NCBI GenBank assembly: GCA_963744255.1
Contig: CAVUSZ010000051.1
Span: forward strand, 1 to 64,000
Source: DATEDA01 sp963744255
GTDB lineage: Bacteria > Pseudomonadota > Gammaproteobacteria > Burkholderiales > SG8-39
Reading direction: 5' to 3'
Length of the DNA: 64,000 bases
The position numbers and the translations under genes were made by a program. The notes beneath the pieces were generated by a model. The model searched no databases. It worked only from the letters and a program-made list of their open reading frames with translations, and was not told the origin of the DNA. Below, piece by piece: positions 45,649 through 54,525 of this stretch (its first letter is position 1; each line of letters opens with the position of its first letter).

Positions 45649-46412
45649 CCGCCCCGCCGCCGGCGTCCGCCGCCCGCGGGGGCGCACGGGTCGCGCGGAT
45701 CCGCCTCGTCACGATCGCCGCGATCCTCGTCGCGTGGGAGTGCCTTGCGCGATCGGGCTTGCTCTACGAGGACGTCGTCCCGCCACTCGAGAAGGTCGTG
45801 ATCGCGTTCGCGGGCCTCGTGGTCGACCCGGGGACCTGGCGCCATCTCGCGGTCACCGCGTGGGAGGTCGGCGCCGGCTTCGCGATCGGGTTCGCTGCCG
45901 GCATCGCGGTCGGCGTGCCGCTCGGGGCGCGGCGTTTCCTCGGCGACGCCGCCGCGCCCTACTTGAACGGCTTTGCGACCGCGCCGAAGATCGTGTTCCT
46001 GCCGATTGCGATGCTCTTCTTCGGCACCGGGATCGCATCGAAGGTGGCGCTTGGTGCGCTGTCGGCGTTCTTCCCGGTCGCGATCAACACCGCCGCGGGC
46101 GTGCGGCAGGTGGACCCGGTGCTGGTGCGGGTCGGGCGGAGCTTCCGCCTCACGGGGTGGCAGATGGCGCTACGGATCTATCTCCCGGCGCTGCGCCGGT
46201 CGCTGGTGACGAGCATGCGGCTCGGCTTCGGGCTCGCGGTGGTCGGCGTCCTGCTCGCCGAGATCAAGCTCTCGGCAGCGGGTCTCGGCCATCTCGCGAT
46301 CGAGCACTACAACCACTTCCGCGTGCCACAACTCTATGCCGTGCTGATCCTCGTCTTCGTGCTCGCTGTCGGGGCGAACAGTCTGATGGCGCGACTGATG
46401 CCGCGCCACTAA
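45630..46412 (+). CDS. ABC transporter permease (NitT/TauT type), second
   Basis: Permease of 260 residues. The EAA-like loop is VLVRVGRSFRLTGWQMALRI, then YLPALRRSLVTSMRLGFG. Several hydrophobic segments (VTIAAILVAWECLA, FAIGFAAGIAVGVPL, VLILVFVLAVGANSLM) support a membrane location. The ATG at 45630 lies inside the end of the first permease gene. Its TAA stop overlaps the TAG of the convergent hydrolase gene. Confidence 0.9.
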   Translation: MAETALAAPPPASAARGGARVARIRLVTIAAILVAWECLARSGLLYEDVVPPLEKVVIAFAGLVVDPGTWRHLAVTAWEVGAGFAIGFAAGIAVGVPLGARRFLGDAAAPYLNGFATAPKIVFLPIAMLFFGTGIASKVALGALSAFFPVAINTAAGVRQVDPVLVRVGRSFRLTGWQMALRIYLPALRRSLVTSMRLGFGLAVVGVLLAEIKLSAAGLGHLAIEHYNHFRVPQLYAVLILVFVLAVGANSLMARLMPRH

Positions 46413-47077
46413 CCGACGTACCGTCGCAGGAACTCGAGGGTGCGAGTGCGCGCGAGCTTGGCGCTCTCGGCGTGATACGAGCCGCGCTGGTCGCAGTTGA
46501 AGCCGTGGCCGGCCGGGTAGAGATGGAAAACTTGCGTCGAATGCGCCGCGCGGACCTTCTCCACCGCGTCCAGCGGGATCGCGTGATCCGTCTCGCCGAA
46601 GTGGAACATCACCGGGACCTTCGGCTGCAGGGCCGAATTGGCCGCGACGCCACCGCCGTAGTAGGAGACTGCGCAAGCGAGCCCGTCGAGCTTTGCCGCC
46701 GCCGCCCAAGCGACCGTCCCGCCCCAGCAGTAACCGACGATCCCGACCTTGCCCGCGGGAGCCACGGCCTCGATCGAGGCGGCGGCGTCCTTGAGCGCGT
46801 CGTCAAGCGGGACCTTTTGCATGATCGCGCGGCCGCGCTCGATCTCAGGTTGCGAGTAGCCGATGTCGAGGCCGCGCTCGGTCCGGTCGAAGAGAGCTGG
46901 CGCGATCGCGAAATAGCCGTCGGCGGCATAGCCGTCCGCGACGCCGCGGATGTGGCTGTTGACGCCGAAGATCTCCTGGATGACGACCAGCGCGCCGCGG
47001 GGCTTGCCCGCGGGCTCGGCGCGATATGCCGCGAATCGGTGGCCGTCGGCCGCAGTGAGCTCGATGGTGGTGCCCAT
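46409..47077 (-). CDS. Dienelactone hydrolase family protein
   Basis: Alpha/beta hydrolase of 222 residues. The cysteine nucleophile is in GIVGYCWGGTVAW, the acid in FGETDHAIPL and the histidine in PAGHGFNCDQ. The N-terminal VVIQEIFGVNSHIRG is typical. It could open dienelactones from chloroaromatic or furan pathways, but many relatives are general carboxymethylenebutenolidases with unknown natural substrate. It is convergent with the ABC operon. Confidence 0.9.
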   Translation of the reverse strand: MGTTIELTAADGHRFAAYRAEPAGKPRGALVVIQEIFGVNSHIRGVADGYAADGYFAIAPALFDRTERGLDIGYSQPEIERGRAIMQKVPLDDALKDAAASIEAVAPAGKVGIVGYCWGGTVAWAAAAKLDGLACAVSYYGGGVAANSALQPKVPVMFHFGETDHAIPLDAVEKVRAAHSTQVFHLYPAGHGFNCDQRGSYHAESAKLARTRTLEFLRRYVG

Positions 47078-47149
47078 AAAGAAATGAGAGTGGGCGCGCC
47101 ATGCGACCCGGCGCGCGGGTTACGTGGGCGGGGAGAGGTTCCCCGGTCT

Positions 47150-47356
47150 CTAGTGATGCGTCTCGCCGTCGAGCTTGTGCTCGAGCGAGACGATCTGATC
47201 CTTCAGGAACAGCTTCTTCTTCTTCAGCCGGTGCAGCTGTTCGTCCTCGAAGATCCTGCTTTCTTCCATTCGCGCGATCGCCGCGTCCAGATCGTGGTGC
47301 TCGGTTCGTAGCGAGCTGATTCTTTCCCTAAGCACCTCGATCTCTGCGTCAGTCAT
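47150..47356 (-). CDS. YdcH-like DUF465 small coiled-coil protein
   Basis: Protein of 68 residues, almost entirely coiled coil: MTDAEIEVLRERISSLRTEH then DLDAAIARMEESRIFEDEQL and LKKKKLFLKDQIVSLEHKL. The run of LKKKKLFLKD is typical of DUF465/YdcH. Its function is unknown. AAAGGAGG lies 8 bp upstream of the ATG, a strong ribosome-binding site that suggests high expression. Confidence 0.9.
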   Translation of the reverse strand: MTDAEIEVLRERISSLRTEHHDLDAAIARMEESRIFEDEQLHRLKKKKLFLKDQIVSLEHKLDGETHH

Positions 47357-47510
47357 TGCAGCCTCCTTTGCGCGGAAAATTCAGGATGGAAACCCGGGGA
47401 TGAAGGTCGCGGCACCGCGCCGCGGCTATTAGTTTACTCCTCGTCGCGCCCCTGGAAAGCCCGTCGGCGCGCGACGCCCGAGTCGGGACCCGGATGCGGT
47501 ACGTGCGCGG

Positions 47511-49025
47511 TCAAGGATTCGCACCCAAGTCCGCGTCGCGACGGCGTTTTGACCGGACGCGGACCGCCGCCGCGGCGAGCATCGCAAGGCAGGCCACGAC
47601 GACCGGCCGATTCCCCGCGACGATGTACGGCGTCGCGCCCGCATGGCCCCGGACCAGCCCTTCGAGCAACCCTTCGGTGAAGGAAGGAAGGCGGCCGGCG
47701 ACCGCGCCGTCCGGCGCGACGATCGTGGTGACGCCGGTGTTCGTCGCGCGCAGCATGAAGCGCCCGGTCTCGACGGCACGCATCCGCGAGATCCGGAGGT
47801 GTTGCATGGGGGCAAGCGAGTCGCCGAACCACGCGACGTTGCTGACGTTCACGAGCAGCGTCGCCTCGGGCAACTGGCGGATGATCTCCTCACCGAATGC
47901 GTCCTCGTAGCAGATGTTCACGGCGACGCGCTGGCCCGCGACCGCGAGCGGTTTCTGGTCCGGGGCACCGCGTGCAAACTCGCCGAGCGGAATCCGCATC
48001 ATTGCGACCAGCCAGCCGAACCCGGTCGGCACGAACTCGCCGAACGGGACGAGATGCGACTTCGCGTAGATCTGTTGCGGCGAGGCGCCGAAGCTCACGA
48101 CGGCGTTGTAATAGCGCCCCGCCTTGTCGAGCAGGGGCACGCCGATGAGCACGTCGCCGCCGCGCGCGGCGACCGGCGCGGCGAGCGTCTCGAGATACAC
48201 GGGGTCGACTTCGCCGAGAAACCGCGGTATCGCGGTCTCGGGGAGCACGACGAGACGCGCCTTCGTGCTGCCGGCAAGCCGCGCGTACGTGTCGAGCGTC
48301 TCCCGATAGCGGCCCGGAACGAACTTCAGCGCCTGCGGGATGTTGCCCTGAAGCAATGCGACGTCGAGCGGCTCGCCCTGCGGGGCGGTCCAGTCGACGG
48401 CGCGCAATCCGAAGCCGAGCGCGACCGCCGCGATCACCGCGATCGCGCCGACGCGCGGCACGCTGCGCACGACGAAGAGCGCGACGAGCGCGCCTGCGAT
48501 CGCAGCGGCGAGGAACGACACGCCGAACACCCCGAGAACCGGCGCGAAGCCCGCGAGGGGCCCGTCGAGCTGCGAGTAACCGAGCGCGAGCCACGGGAAC
48601 CCGGTCAATACCCAGCCGCGGAGCCACTCGGCGAGCGTCCAGAGCGCGGGGATCACCAGCATGAGCCGCACCGGCGCGGCGGCGGCGAGCTTCGCCTGCG
48701 CCCAGCCGACCGCTGCCGGATACGCCGCGAGGTAGAGGCAGAAGAGAAGGGTAGCTAGGCCAGCGAGGGGCGCAGGCAGGCCACCGAAGTCGTGCAGACT
48801 GACGTAGACCCAGCTCACGCCGACGAGAAAGAGGCCGGCGCCGAACGCGAACCCGAGGGCGGCCGCGGCGCGCGGCGACGGCGCGCGGAGCCAAAGCCAC
48901 GCGAGCGCCGCGAACGCCGCGAGCGCAAGCGGCGAGAGGGACCAGTCGCCGAAAGCGGCGACCGAGACGGCGCCGAGCGCGAATGCGGCCGCGAGCCGGG
49001 CAGCGCTCGAGGCCGCCGCCGTCAT
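47511..49025 (-). CDS. lnt: Apolipoprotein N-acyltransferase
   Basis: Adds the third acyl chain to lipoproteins at the inner membrane. It has 504 residues: six or more N-terminal membrane segments, then a periplasmic nitrilase-like domain with the catalytic Glu in VVLPETAIPRFLG, Lys in IYAKSHLVPFGEFVP and Cys in VNICYEDAFGEE, and a last membrane segment (VVVACLAMLAAAAV). Its start overlaps the end of corC by four bases, in the conserved miaB-phoH-ybeY-corC-lnt order. Confidence 0.95.
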   Translation of the reverse strand: MTAAASSAARLAAAFALGAVSVAAFGDWSLSPLALAAFAALAWLWLRAPSPRAAAALGFAFGAGLFLVGVSWVYVSLHDFGGLPAPLAGLATLLFCLYLAAYPAAVGWAQAKLAAAAPVRLMLVIPALWTLAEWLRGWVLTGFPWLALGYSQLDGPLAGFAPVLGVFGVSFLAAAIAGALVALFVVRSVPRVGAIAVIAAVALGFGLRAVDWTAPQGEPLDVALLQGNIPQALKFVPGRYRETLDTYARLAGSTKARLVVLPETAIPRFLGEVDPVYLETLAAPVAARGGDVLIGVPLLDKAGRYYNAVVSFGASPQQIYAKSHLVPFGEFVPTGFGWLVAMMRIPLGEFARGAPDQKPLAVAGQRVAVNICYEDAFGEEIIRQLPEATLLVNVSNVAWFGDSLAPMQHLRISRMRAVETGRFMLRATNTGVTTIVAPDGAVAGRLPSFTEGLLEGLVRGHAGATPYIVAGNRPVVVACLAMLAAAAVRVRSKRRRDADLGANP

Positions 49026-49864
49026 GCCCCCGTCGGGGCCTTTGCCCGCTCGACGAGCAGCGTATGCAGCCGCCGGCTGTCGGCGCGCTGCACCTGGAAC
49101 TTCAGGCCGTCGATCGTCGTCGACTCGCCGCGCTTCGGCAACCGGCCGAAGCGGCTGATCACCAGTCCGCCGACCGTGTCGAACTCTTCGTCGGGGAAGC
49201 TGGTCTTGAAGACCTCGTTGAAGTCGGCGATCTGCGTCTGCGCTTTCACGCGCCAGCGCCCACCCTTCTCGCGGAGGATGTTGTCCTCGACCTCGTCGAA
49301 GTCGTACTCGTCCTCGATGTCGCCGACGATCTGCTCGAGCACGTCCTCGATCGTGACGAGCCCGGCGACGCCGCCGTACTCGTCGACGACGATTGCCATG
49401 TGGTTGCGGCTCGCGCGAAACTCGCGCAGGAGCACGTTCAGCCGCTTCGACTCCGGAATGAAGATGGCGGGGCGCAGCATCTCGCGCACGTTGAACTCCT
49501 CCTCGCCCGCGTAGTAGCGCAGCAGGTCCTTCGCGAGCAGGATGCCGATCACGTGGTCGCGGTCGCGATCGATGACGGGAAAGCGGGAGTGGGCGGTGGC
49601 AATGACGTGCGGGATGAACCGGTCGGGCGGCTCGTTGATGTCGATCACGTCCATCTGCGCCCGCGGGATCATCACGTCCCGCACCCGGGTTTCCGAGACC
49701 TGGATCGCGCCCTCGATCATCGTGAGCGCGTCGGCGTCGAGGAGGTTGCGGTCGTAGGCCGAGCGCAAGAGCTGGATCAGCTGCTCGCGGTCCTCGGGCT
49801 CGCGCATGATGAGCGCGCCGAGGCGCTCGAGGAGGGAGGGTTTGTGAGGAGGGCTGTCGTCCAT
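49022..49864 (-). CDS. corC: CorC/YbeX CBS-domain protein
   Basis: Protein of 280 residues with two CBS domains (ETRVRDVMIPRAQMDVI, FPVIDRDRDHVIGILLAKDL, NHMAIVVDEYGGVAGLVTIE) and a C-terminal CorC_HlyC domain (EEFDTVGGLVISRFGRLP). It is soluble. CorC/YbeX is linked to magnesium/cobalt efflux and ribosome maturation. The start follows the ybeY stop by 19 bp. Confidence 0.94.
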   Translation of the reverse strand: MDDSPPHKPSLLERLGALIMREPEDREQLIQLLRSAYDRNLLDADALTMIEGAIQVSETRVRDVMIPRAQMDVIDINEPPDRFIPHVIATAHSRFPVIDRDRDHVIGILLAKDLLRYYAGEEEFNVREMLRPAIFIPESKRLNVLLREFRASRNHMAIVVDEYGGVAGLVTIEDVLEQIVGDIEDEYDFDEVEDNILREKGGRWRVKAQTQIADFNEVFKTSFPDEEFDTVGGLVISRFGRLPKRGESTTIDGLKFQVQRADSRRLHTLLVERAKAPTGA

Positions 49865-49883
49865 GGGGAACGGTCCGGGGGCG

Positions 49884-50336
49884 CTAGCGCCGGTAGGGAT
49901 CGTCGAATCCCAGCCGCGCCAGGATCCGCCGTTCCGCGGACTCCATTATCGCCGCATCCCGGCCGCGCTCGTGGTCGTGGCCGGCGAGATGCAGCGCGCC
50001 GTGCACCGCGAGGTGCGCGCAATGCGCGCGGAAAGGAAGCGCTCGCTCCCGCGCCTCGCGCGCGATCACCGGCGCGCAGAGCACGATGTCTCCGGCGAGC
50101 CCGCGGCCGCCGTAGCCGAAGGTGAGCACATTGGTCGGATAGTCGCGGCCGCGGTAGTCCCGGTTGAGCCGGCGCCCTTCGGCGTCGCCGACGAATCGCA
50201 CCGTGATCCGCGCCCGGCGTCGGGGCAGCGCTGCCGCGAGCCAGATCGCGATGCTCGTCGGCGCCGGCAGCCCTGCGCGCCGTGCGGCGTACTGGACGGC
50301 GAGCTCGAGGCGCCCGCCGCGCCCATCATCGGCCAT
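49884..50336 (-). CDS. ybeY: rRNA maturation endoribonuclease YbeY
   Basis: Zinc-dependent endoribonuclease of 150 residues for 16S rRNA 3' processing and ribosome quality control. The metal site is HGALHLAGHDHE with three histidines; RDYPTNVLTFGYG, shortly before it, is also conserved. The start MADDGRGGRLELAVQ at 50336 overlaps the phoH end by 11 bp; starts farther upstream lie within phoH. Confidence 0.94.
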   Translation of the reverse strand: MADDGRGGRLELAVQYAARRAGLPAPTSIAIWLAAALPRRRARITVRFVGDAEGRRLNRDYRGRDYPTNVLTFGYGGRGLAGDIVLCAPVIAREARERALPFRAHCAHLAVHGALHLAGHDHERGRDAAIMESAERRILARLGFDDPYRR

Positions 50337-51327
50337 GCCCGTCGCCGCGCTCGCCGCGCGCTGCCCGCGCGCCGCGCTCGTACACCTCGTACGCATTCAC
50401 GATCCGCGCCACCAGCGGGTGGCGGACGACGTCCTCCGAGCCGAATCGGGTGAACGCGATCCCGCGCACCCCGGCGAGAATCCCCTGGGCCTCGACGAGC
50501 CCGCTCTTCTGCCCGCGCGCGAGGTCGATCTGCGTGACGTCGCCGGTGACCACCGCTTTGGTCCCGAAGCCGATCCGCGTCAGGAACATCTTCATCTGCT
50601 CGGGCGTCGTGTTCTGCGCCTCGTCGAGGATGATGAACGACTGGTTGAGCGTGCGCCCGCGCATGAACGCGAGCGGCGCGATCTCGATCGTGCCGCGTTC
50701 GAAGTTGCGCTGCACCTTCTCGAAGCCCGCGAGGTCGTAGAGCGCGTCGTAGAGCGGACGCAGGTACGGATCGACCTTGGCGACGAGGTCGCCGGGAAGG
50801 AAGCCGAGCCGCTCGCCGGCTTCGACCGCAGGCCGCACGAGCACGATCCGCTTTACGGCCTCGCGCTCGAGCGCGTCGACCGCGCAGGCGACCGCGAGAT
50901 AGGTCTTGCCGGTGCCGGCCGGGCCGACCGCGAAGGTGATGTCGTGATCGACGATGTTGCGCAGGTACTCCCGCTGGCGCGGCGTGCGGCCATGCAGGTC
51001 GGGGCGGCGGGTGTGGAGCACCGGCGTCTCGAGCGCGTCCTCCTCGCGCGGCGCGCGCGCCTCGACGAGGCCGAGCTGGATGTCGTCGATGGTCAGCTCC
51101 CGCCCCGCGCCGGAGTAGAACTTCTCGAGCAGCTCGGCGGCCCGCGCGGTGCGGTCGGGCTCGCCGCGAAGCGTGAAGCGCTCGCCGCGGCGCGCGATCG
51201 TCACGTCGAGCGCGGTTTCGATCTGGCGGAGGTTCTCGTCGAGTGCGCCGCACAGGTTCGCGAGGCGCTGGTTGTCCGCCGGGGCGAGCGTGACTTCGAC
51301 GGGCTTGGCCTTCAATGCCGGGCGCAA
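50326..51327 (-). CDS. ybeZ: PhoH-like ATPase (YbeZ)
   Basis: P-loop ATPase of 333 residues with an N-terminal KH-like region and a PhoH core: RTPRQREYLRNI, Walker A VGPAGTGKTYLA, VRPAVEAGERLGFLPGDL, Walker B SFIILDEAQNTTPEQMKMFL and VTGDVTQIDL. YbeZ works with YbeY in rRNA processing. It lies 15 bp downstream of miaB, in the standard order. Confidence 0.94.
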   Translation of the reverse strand: MRPALKAKPVEVTLAPADNQRLANLCGALDENLRQIETALDVTIARRGERFTLRGEPDRTARAAELLEKFYSGAGRELTIDDIQLGLVEARAPREEDALETPVLHTRRPDLHGRTPRQREYLRNIVDHDITFAVGPAGTGKTYLAVACAVDALEREAVKRIVLVRPAVEAGERLGFLPGDLVAKVDPYLRPLYDALYDLAGFEKVQRNFERGTIEIAPLAFMRGRTLNQSFIILDEAQNTTPEQMKMFLTRIGFGTKAVVTGDVTQIDLARGQKSGLVEAQGILAGVRGIAFTRFGSEDVVRHPLVARIVNAYEVYERGARAARGERGDGHGR

Positions 51328-51342
51328 GAGGGAGCGGAGTGC

Positions 51343-52707
51343 TTATTCTGGCAGTGTCGCCGCGACCGCGCGCGCGGGCTCGCGGGTCGAGACGGTACCC
51401 CGGAGGCTGTGCGAGCGCGCCTCGTCGATCAGGACCTCGACGAAGCTGCCGAGGAGGCGCGGGTGGCCGGCGAAGTTCACGACGCGGTTGTTGTCGGTAC
51501 GGCCGCACAGCTCGGCCGGGTCCTTTCTTGCGCGGCCTTCGACGAGCACGCGCTGCACCGTGCCGACCATCGCCGCGGCGATTCTCTGCGCGTGCTGTTC
51601 GAGAGCCGCCTGCAGGCGATGCAGTCGCGCGAGCTTCTCGTCCGGCGGCGCAATGTCGGGGAGCTCCGCGGCCGGCGTGCCGGGGCGGCGGCTGTAGACG
51701 AAGGCGAACGAAGCGTCGAACCCGACGTCCTCGACAAGCGCGAGGGTCTGCTCGAAGTCGCGCTCGCTCTCGCCGGGAAAGCCGACGATGAAGTCCGAGG
51801 AGATCGAGACCTCCGGCCGGATCGCCCGCAACGCCCGGACGATCGCCTTGTACTCGAGCGCGGTGTAGCCGCGCTTCATTGCCGCGAGCACGCGGTCGGA
51901 CCCCGACTGCACCGGGAGATGCACGTGCGACACGAGCTTGTCGATGCGCGCGTAGCAGTCGATGAGTCGCGGCGAGAACTCGCGCGGATGGGACGTCGTG
52001 AAGCGAAGGCGCTCGATGCCCGGGACCTCGGCCACGTAGTCGAGGAGCAACGGGAAATCGGCAATGGTTCCGTCATCCATCCGCCCGCGGTAGGCGTTCA
52101 CGTTCTGGCCGAGGAGCGTCAGCTCTTTCACCCCCAGCAGGCTCAGGTCGGCGATTTCGGTGAGCACGTCGTCGAAGCGCCGCGAGACCTCCTCGCCGCG
52201 CGTGTAGGGCACGACACAGAAGCTGCAGTACTTGCTGCAGCCCTCCATGATCGAAACGTACGCGCTCGGGCCGTCGACGCGCGGTGGCGGCAGGCGGTCG
52301 AACTTCTCGATCTCCGGGAACGAAACGTCGACCTGCGGGCGGCCGGTGCGCCGGCGCTCGGCGATGAGTTCGGGCAGACGATGGAGCGTCTGCGGGCCGA
52401 ACACGAGGTCGACGTAGGGCGCGCGCGCGACGATCGCGCCGCCTTCCTGGCTCGCGACGCAGCCGCCCACGCCGATGACGAGGTCGGGCCGCGCCCGTTT
52501 CAGGTGCTTCACCCGGCCGAGGTCGGCGAAGACTTTCTCCTGCGCCTTCTCGCGCACCGAGCAGGTGTTGAAAAGGATGAGGTCGGCGTCCTCGGGTCGC
52601 TCGCAGCGCTCGTATCCGTCGGTGGCGGCGAGCACGTCGGCCATCTTGTCCGAGTCGTACTCGTTCATCTGGCACCCGAAGGTGCGGATGTAGACGCGCG
52701 GCGTCAT
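51343..52707 (-). CDS. miaB: tRNA-2-methylthio-N6-dimethylallyladenosine synthase
   Basis: Radical SAM methylthiotransferase acting on A37 of tRNAs that read U-starting codons. It has 454 residues. The N-terminal cluster cysteines are in FGCQMNEYDSD (C12), FNTCSVREKA and GVGGCVASQEG; the radical SAM motif is GCSKYCSFCVVPYTRG; a TRAM domain ends the protein. The ATG at 52707 matches the family start MTPRVYIRTFGCQMN. It is first in the miaB-ybeZ-ybeY-corC-lnt run. Confidence 0.96.
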   Translation of the reverse strand: MTPRVYIRTFGCQMNEYDSDKMADVLAATDGYERCERPEDADLILFNTCSVREKAQEKVFADLGRVKHLKRARPDLVIGVGGCVASQEGGAIVARAPYVDLVFGPQTLHRLPELIAERRRTGRPQVDVSFPEIEKFDRLPPPRVDGPSAYVSIMEGCSKYCSFCVVPYTRGEEVSRRFDDVLTEIADLSLLGVKELTLLGQNVNAYRGRMDDGTIADFPLLLDYVAEVPGIERLRFTTSHPREFSPRLIDCYARIDKLVSHVHLPVQSGSDRVLAAMKRGYTALEYKAIVRALRAIRPEVSISSDFIVGFPGESERDFEQTLALVEDVGFDASFAFVYSRRPGTPAAELPDIAPPDEKLARLHRLQAALEQHAQRIAAAMVGTVQRVLVEGRARKDPAELCGRTDNNRVVNFAGHPRLLGSFVEVLIDEARSHSLRGTVSTREPARAVAATLPE

Positions 52708-52729
52708 CCCGGCGGTTGCAGGCCGCGTG

Positions 52730-53176
52730 TCAGTGCTGCGAAGCGGGCGGCGGCGCCGGGGGCGCCGGCGGCTTGTCGCCGAAGCGGGCCGGTTGTGGCG
52801 GCGCGTACTGCGGCAGGACCTGCTCGACCGGTCGGCCCTGCACGGCGGCGGGCGCGAACTTGTCGGGCCGCGCCGCCTCATCCGCCGTGAGCACCCATGC
52901 GCGGAAGAGCGCACCTTCCCTGTCGACCTGGTACTTCACCAGCGAATCCCTGGGCAGCGCCGCCGGCAGCACGATGAGGTTGTTCTGGCCGCGGATCTGC
53001 GCCCCGGGCGCGAGCGTCGTTTCGCGGCCGTCGAGCGTCATCACGTTCTCCCGCACGTGCGAGAGGTTTCCTCGCTTCGCGTCCTCCGGGAGCGTCCGGA
53101 TCGAGATGGTCTGGGCGCCGACCGCACCTGCCGCGAGGAGCGCGCCGGCGAGGCAGGACAACAGATGGATTCGCAT
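52730..53176 (-). CDS. Exported protein of unknown function, proline-rich C-terminus
   Basis: Protein of 148 residues with a signal peptide (MRIHLLSCLAGALLAAGAVG, cleaved near AQ). The mature part contains SIRTLPEDAKRGNLSHVREN and TLAPGAQIRGQNNLIVLP and ends in a proline/alanine-rich tail. I do not recognise a named family. The ATG at 53176 is chosen because it gives the signal peptide. It lies between miaB and the tRNA, 22 bp upstream of the miaB start. Confidence 0.7.
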   Translation of the reverse strand: MRIHLLSCLAGALLAAGAVGAQTISIRTLPEDAKRGNLSHVRENVMTLDGRETTLAPGAQIRGQNNLIVLPAALPRDSLVKYQVDREGALFRAWVLTADEAARPDKFAPAAVQGRPVEQVLPQYAPPQPARFGDKPPAPPAPPPASQH

Positions 53177-53263
53177 CGCTTTCCTGAAAGGCCGTTTCGA
53201 ACCCCGCATTCTAGCCGGGGCGCCTTGAACAACCGGCATTTTCATCGGCTGCGGTGAGGAAAA

Positions 53264-53339
53264 TGGTGGCGAGTCAGGGATTTGAACCCCGGACCAACGG
53301 ATTATGATTCCGCTGCTCTAACCACTGAGCTAACTCGCC
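53264..53339 (-). tRNA. tRNA-Met (anticodon CAU); tRNA-Ile2 not excluded
   Basis: A 76-base cloverleaf with encoded CCA. Acceptor GGCGAGT/ACTCGCC, D-arm GCTC/GAGC, anticodon stem GCGGA/TCCGT with loop ATCATAA (anticodon CAT), T-arm CGGGG/CCCTG with loop TTCAAAT. It is not the initiator (pairs G1-C72). The D-loop AGTGGTTA and variable loop TGGTC resemble E. coli tRNA-Ile2, while the anticodon arm resembles betaproteobacterial elongator Met as I remember it. Confidence 0.92.
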
Positions 53340-53491
53340 ACGGGAAGGGGCGGCATTTTCCGGCCCCCTCCCAGGGGTGTCAAGGCGGCGAACCTTGACC
53401 GCAGCCATTGCTGCATCGCAGCAGGTCTGGTACTTCCTCCTCCTACCGCATTTGTGGCGGCTTGCGCGCCGCATTACCAAGGGGGGCCTTC

Positions 53492-54502
53492 ATGAAGATC
53501 TGCGTGGTCGGCGCCGGCTCGATCGGCGGCTATGTCGGGGTCAAGCTCGCCGCGGCGGGCGAGGACGTGACGCTCATCGCCCGCGGCGCGAATCTGGAGG
53601 CCATCCGGGCACGCGGCATGCGCCTCACCATGGCCGACGGCACGGACTACATCGCGCCGGGCATCAAGGCGACCGCGAGCCTCGCCGAGGCCGGGCCGCA
53701 GGACGTCGTGATTTTCGCGATGAAAGCGCACCAGGTCGCGCCGATCGCGAAGGACCTGCATCGCCTGCTGCACGACGACACCATGATCGTGCCGATGCAG
53801 AACGGCATTCCGTGGTGGTACTTCCAGCGCCACGGCGGACCCTTCGAGGGCCGCCGCATCGAGAACGTGGACCCCGACGGCGCGATCATGAGCGCGGTCG
53901 ATCCGGCCCGGATAGTCGGCTGCGTCGTCTACCCGGCGTGCGAGCTGACGGCGCCAGGCGTCGTGCGCCACATCGAGGGCGACCGCTTTCCCCTCGGCGA
54001 GCTCGACGGCTCGGAATCGGCGCGCGTCGTGCGGCTGGCGGAAACGTTCGCGCGGGCCGGGCTCAAGGCCCCGGTGCTCGGCAGTATCCGCGCCGAGATC
54101 TGGCTGAAGCTGTGGGGCAACCTCACTTTCAATCCGATCAGCGCGCTCACGCACTCGACGCTGGTCGATATCTGCCAGTTCCCGCCCAGCCGCGAGCTCG
54201 CCACCGCGATGATGCGCGAGGCGGAGAGCGTGGCGAACAAGCTCGGCATCGGCTTCCGCGTGACGCTGGAGAAGCGCATCGCCGGCGCCGAGAAGGTCGG
54301 CAAGCACAAGACGTCGATGCTCCAGGACGTGGAAGCAGGGCGCGACCCGGAGATCGACGCGCTGGTCGGCGCCGTCATCGAGCTCGGCAAGCTCACCGGC
54401 GTGCCCACCCCGCACATCGACACCGTGTACGCGCTCGTGAAGCTCCTCGGGCGCACCATGCAGGAGGAGCGGGTCTCGATCCGCGCGCAGCCGTTCGGCT
54501 GA
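53492..54502 (+). CDS. panE: 2-dehydropantoate 2-reductase family protein
   Basis: NADPH-dependent ketopantoate reductase-like enzyme of 336 residues. The N-terminal dinucleotide motif is MKICVVGAGSIGGYVGVKLA; AMKAHQV, PMQNGIPWWYF and a helical C-domain with KLWGNLTFNPISALT (catalytic Lys region) follow. It may serve pantothenate synthesis or reduce another 2-oxoacid; no other pan genes are nearby. A G-rich ribosome-binding site (GGGGGGCC) precedes the ATG. The 150-bp leader holds two hairpins. Confidence 0.87.
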   Translation: MKICVVGAGSIGGYVGVKLAAAGEDVTLIARGANLEAIRARGMRLTMADGTDYIAPGIKATASLAEAGPQDVVIFAMKAHQVAPIAKDLHRLLHDDTMIVPMQNGIPWWYFQRHGGPFEGRRIENVDPDGAIMSAVDPARIVGCVVYPACELTAPGVVRHIEGDRFPLGELDGSESARVVRLAETFARAGLKAPVLGSIRAEIWLKLWGNLTFNPISALTHSTLVDICQFPPSRELATAMMREAESVANKLGIGFRVTLEKRIAGAEKVGKHKTSMLQDVEAGRDPEIDALVGAVIELGKLTGVPTPHIDTVYALVKLLGRTMQEERVSIRAQPFG

Positions 54503-54525
54503 TGCCGGGCGGATAGAATCGCGGC

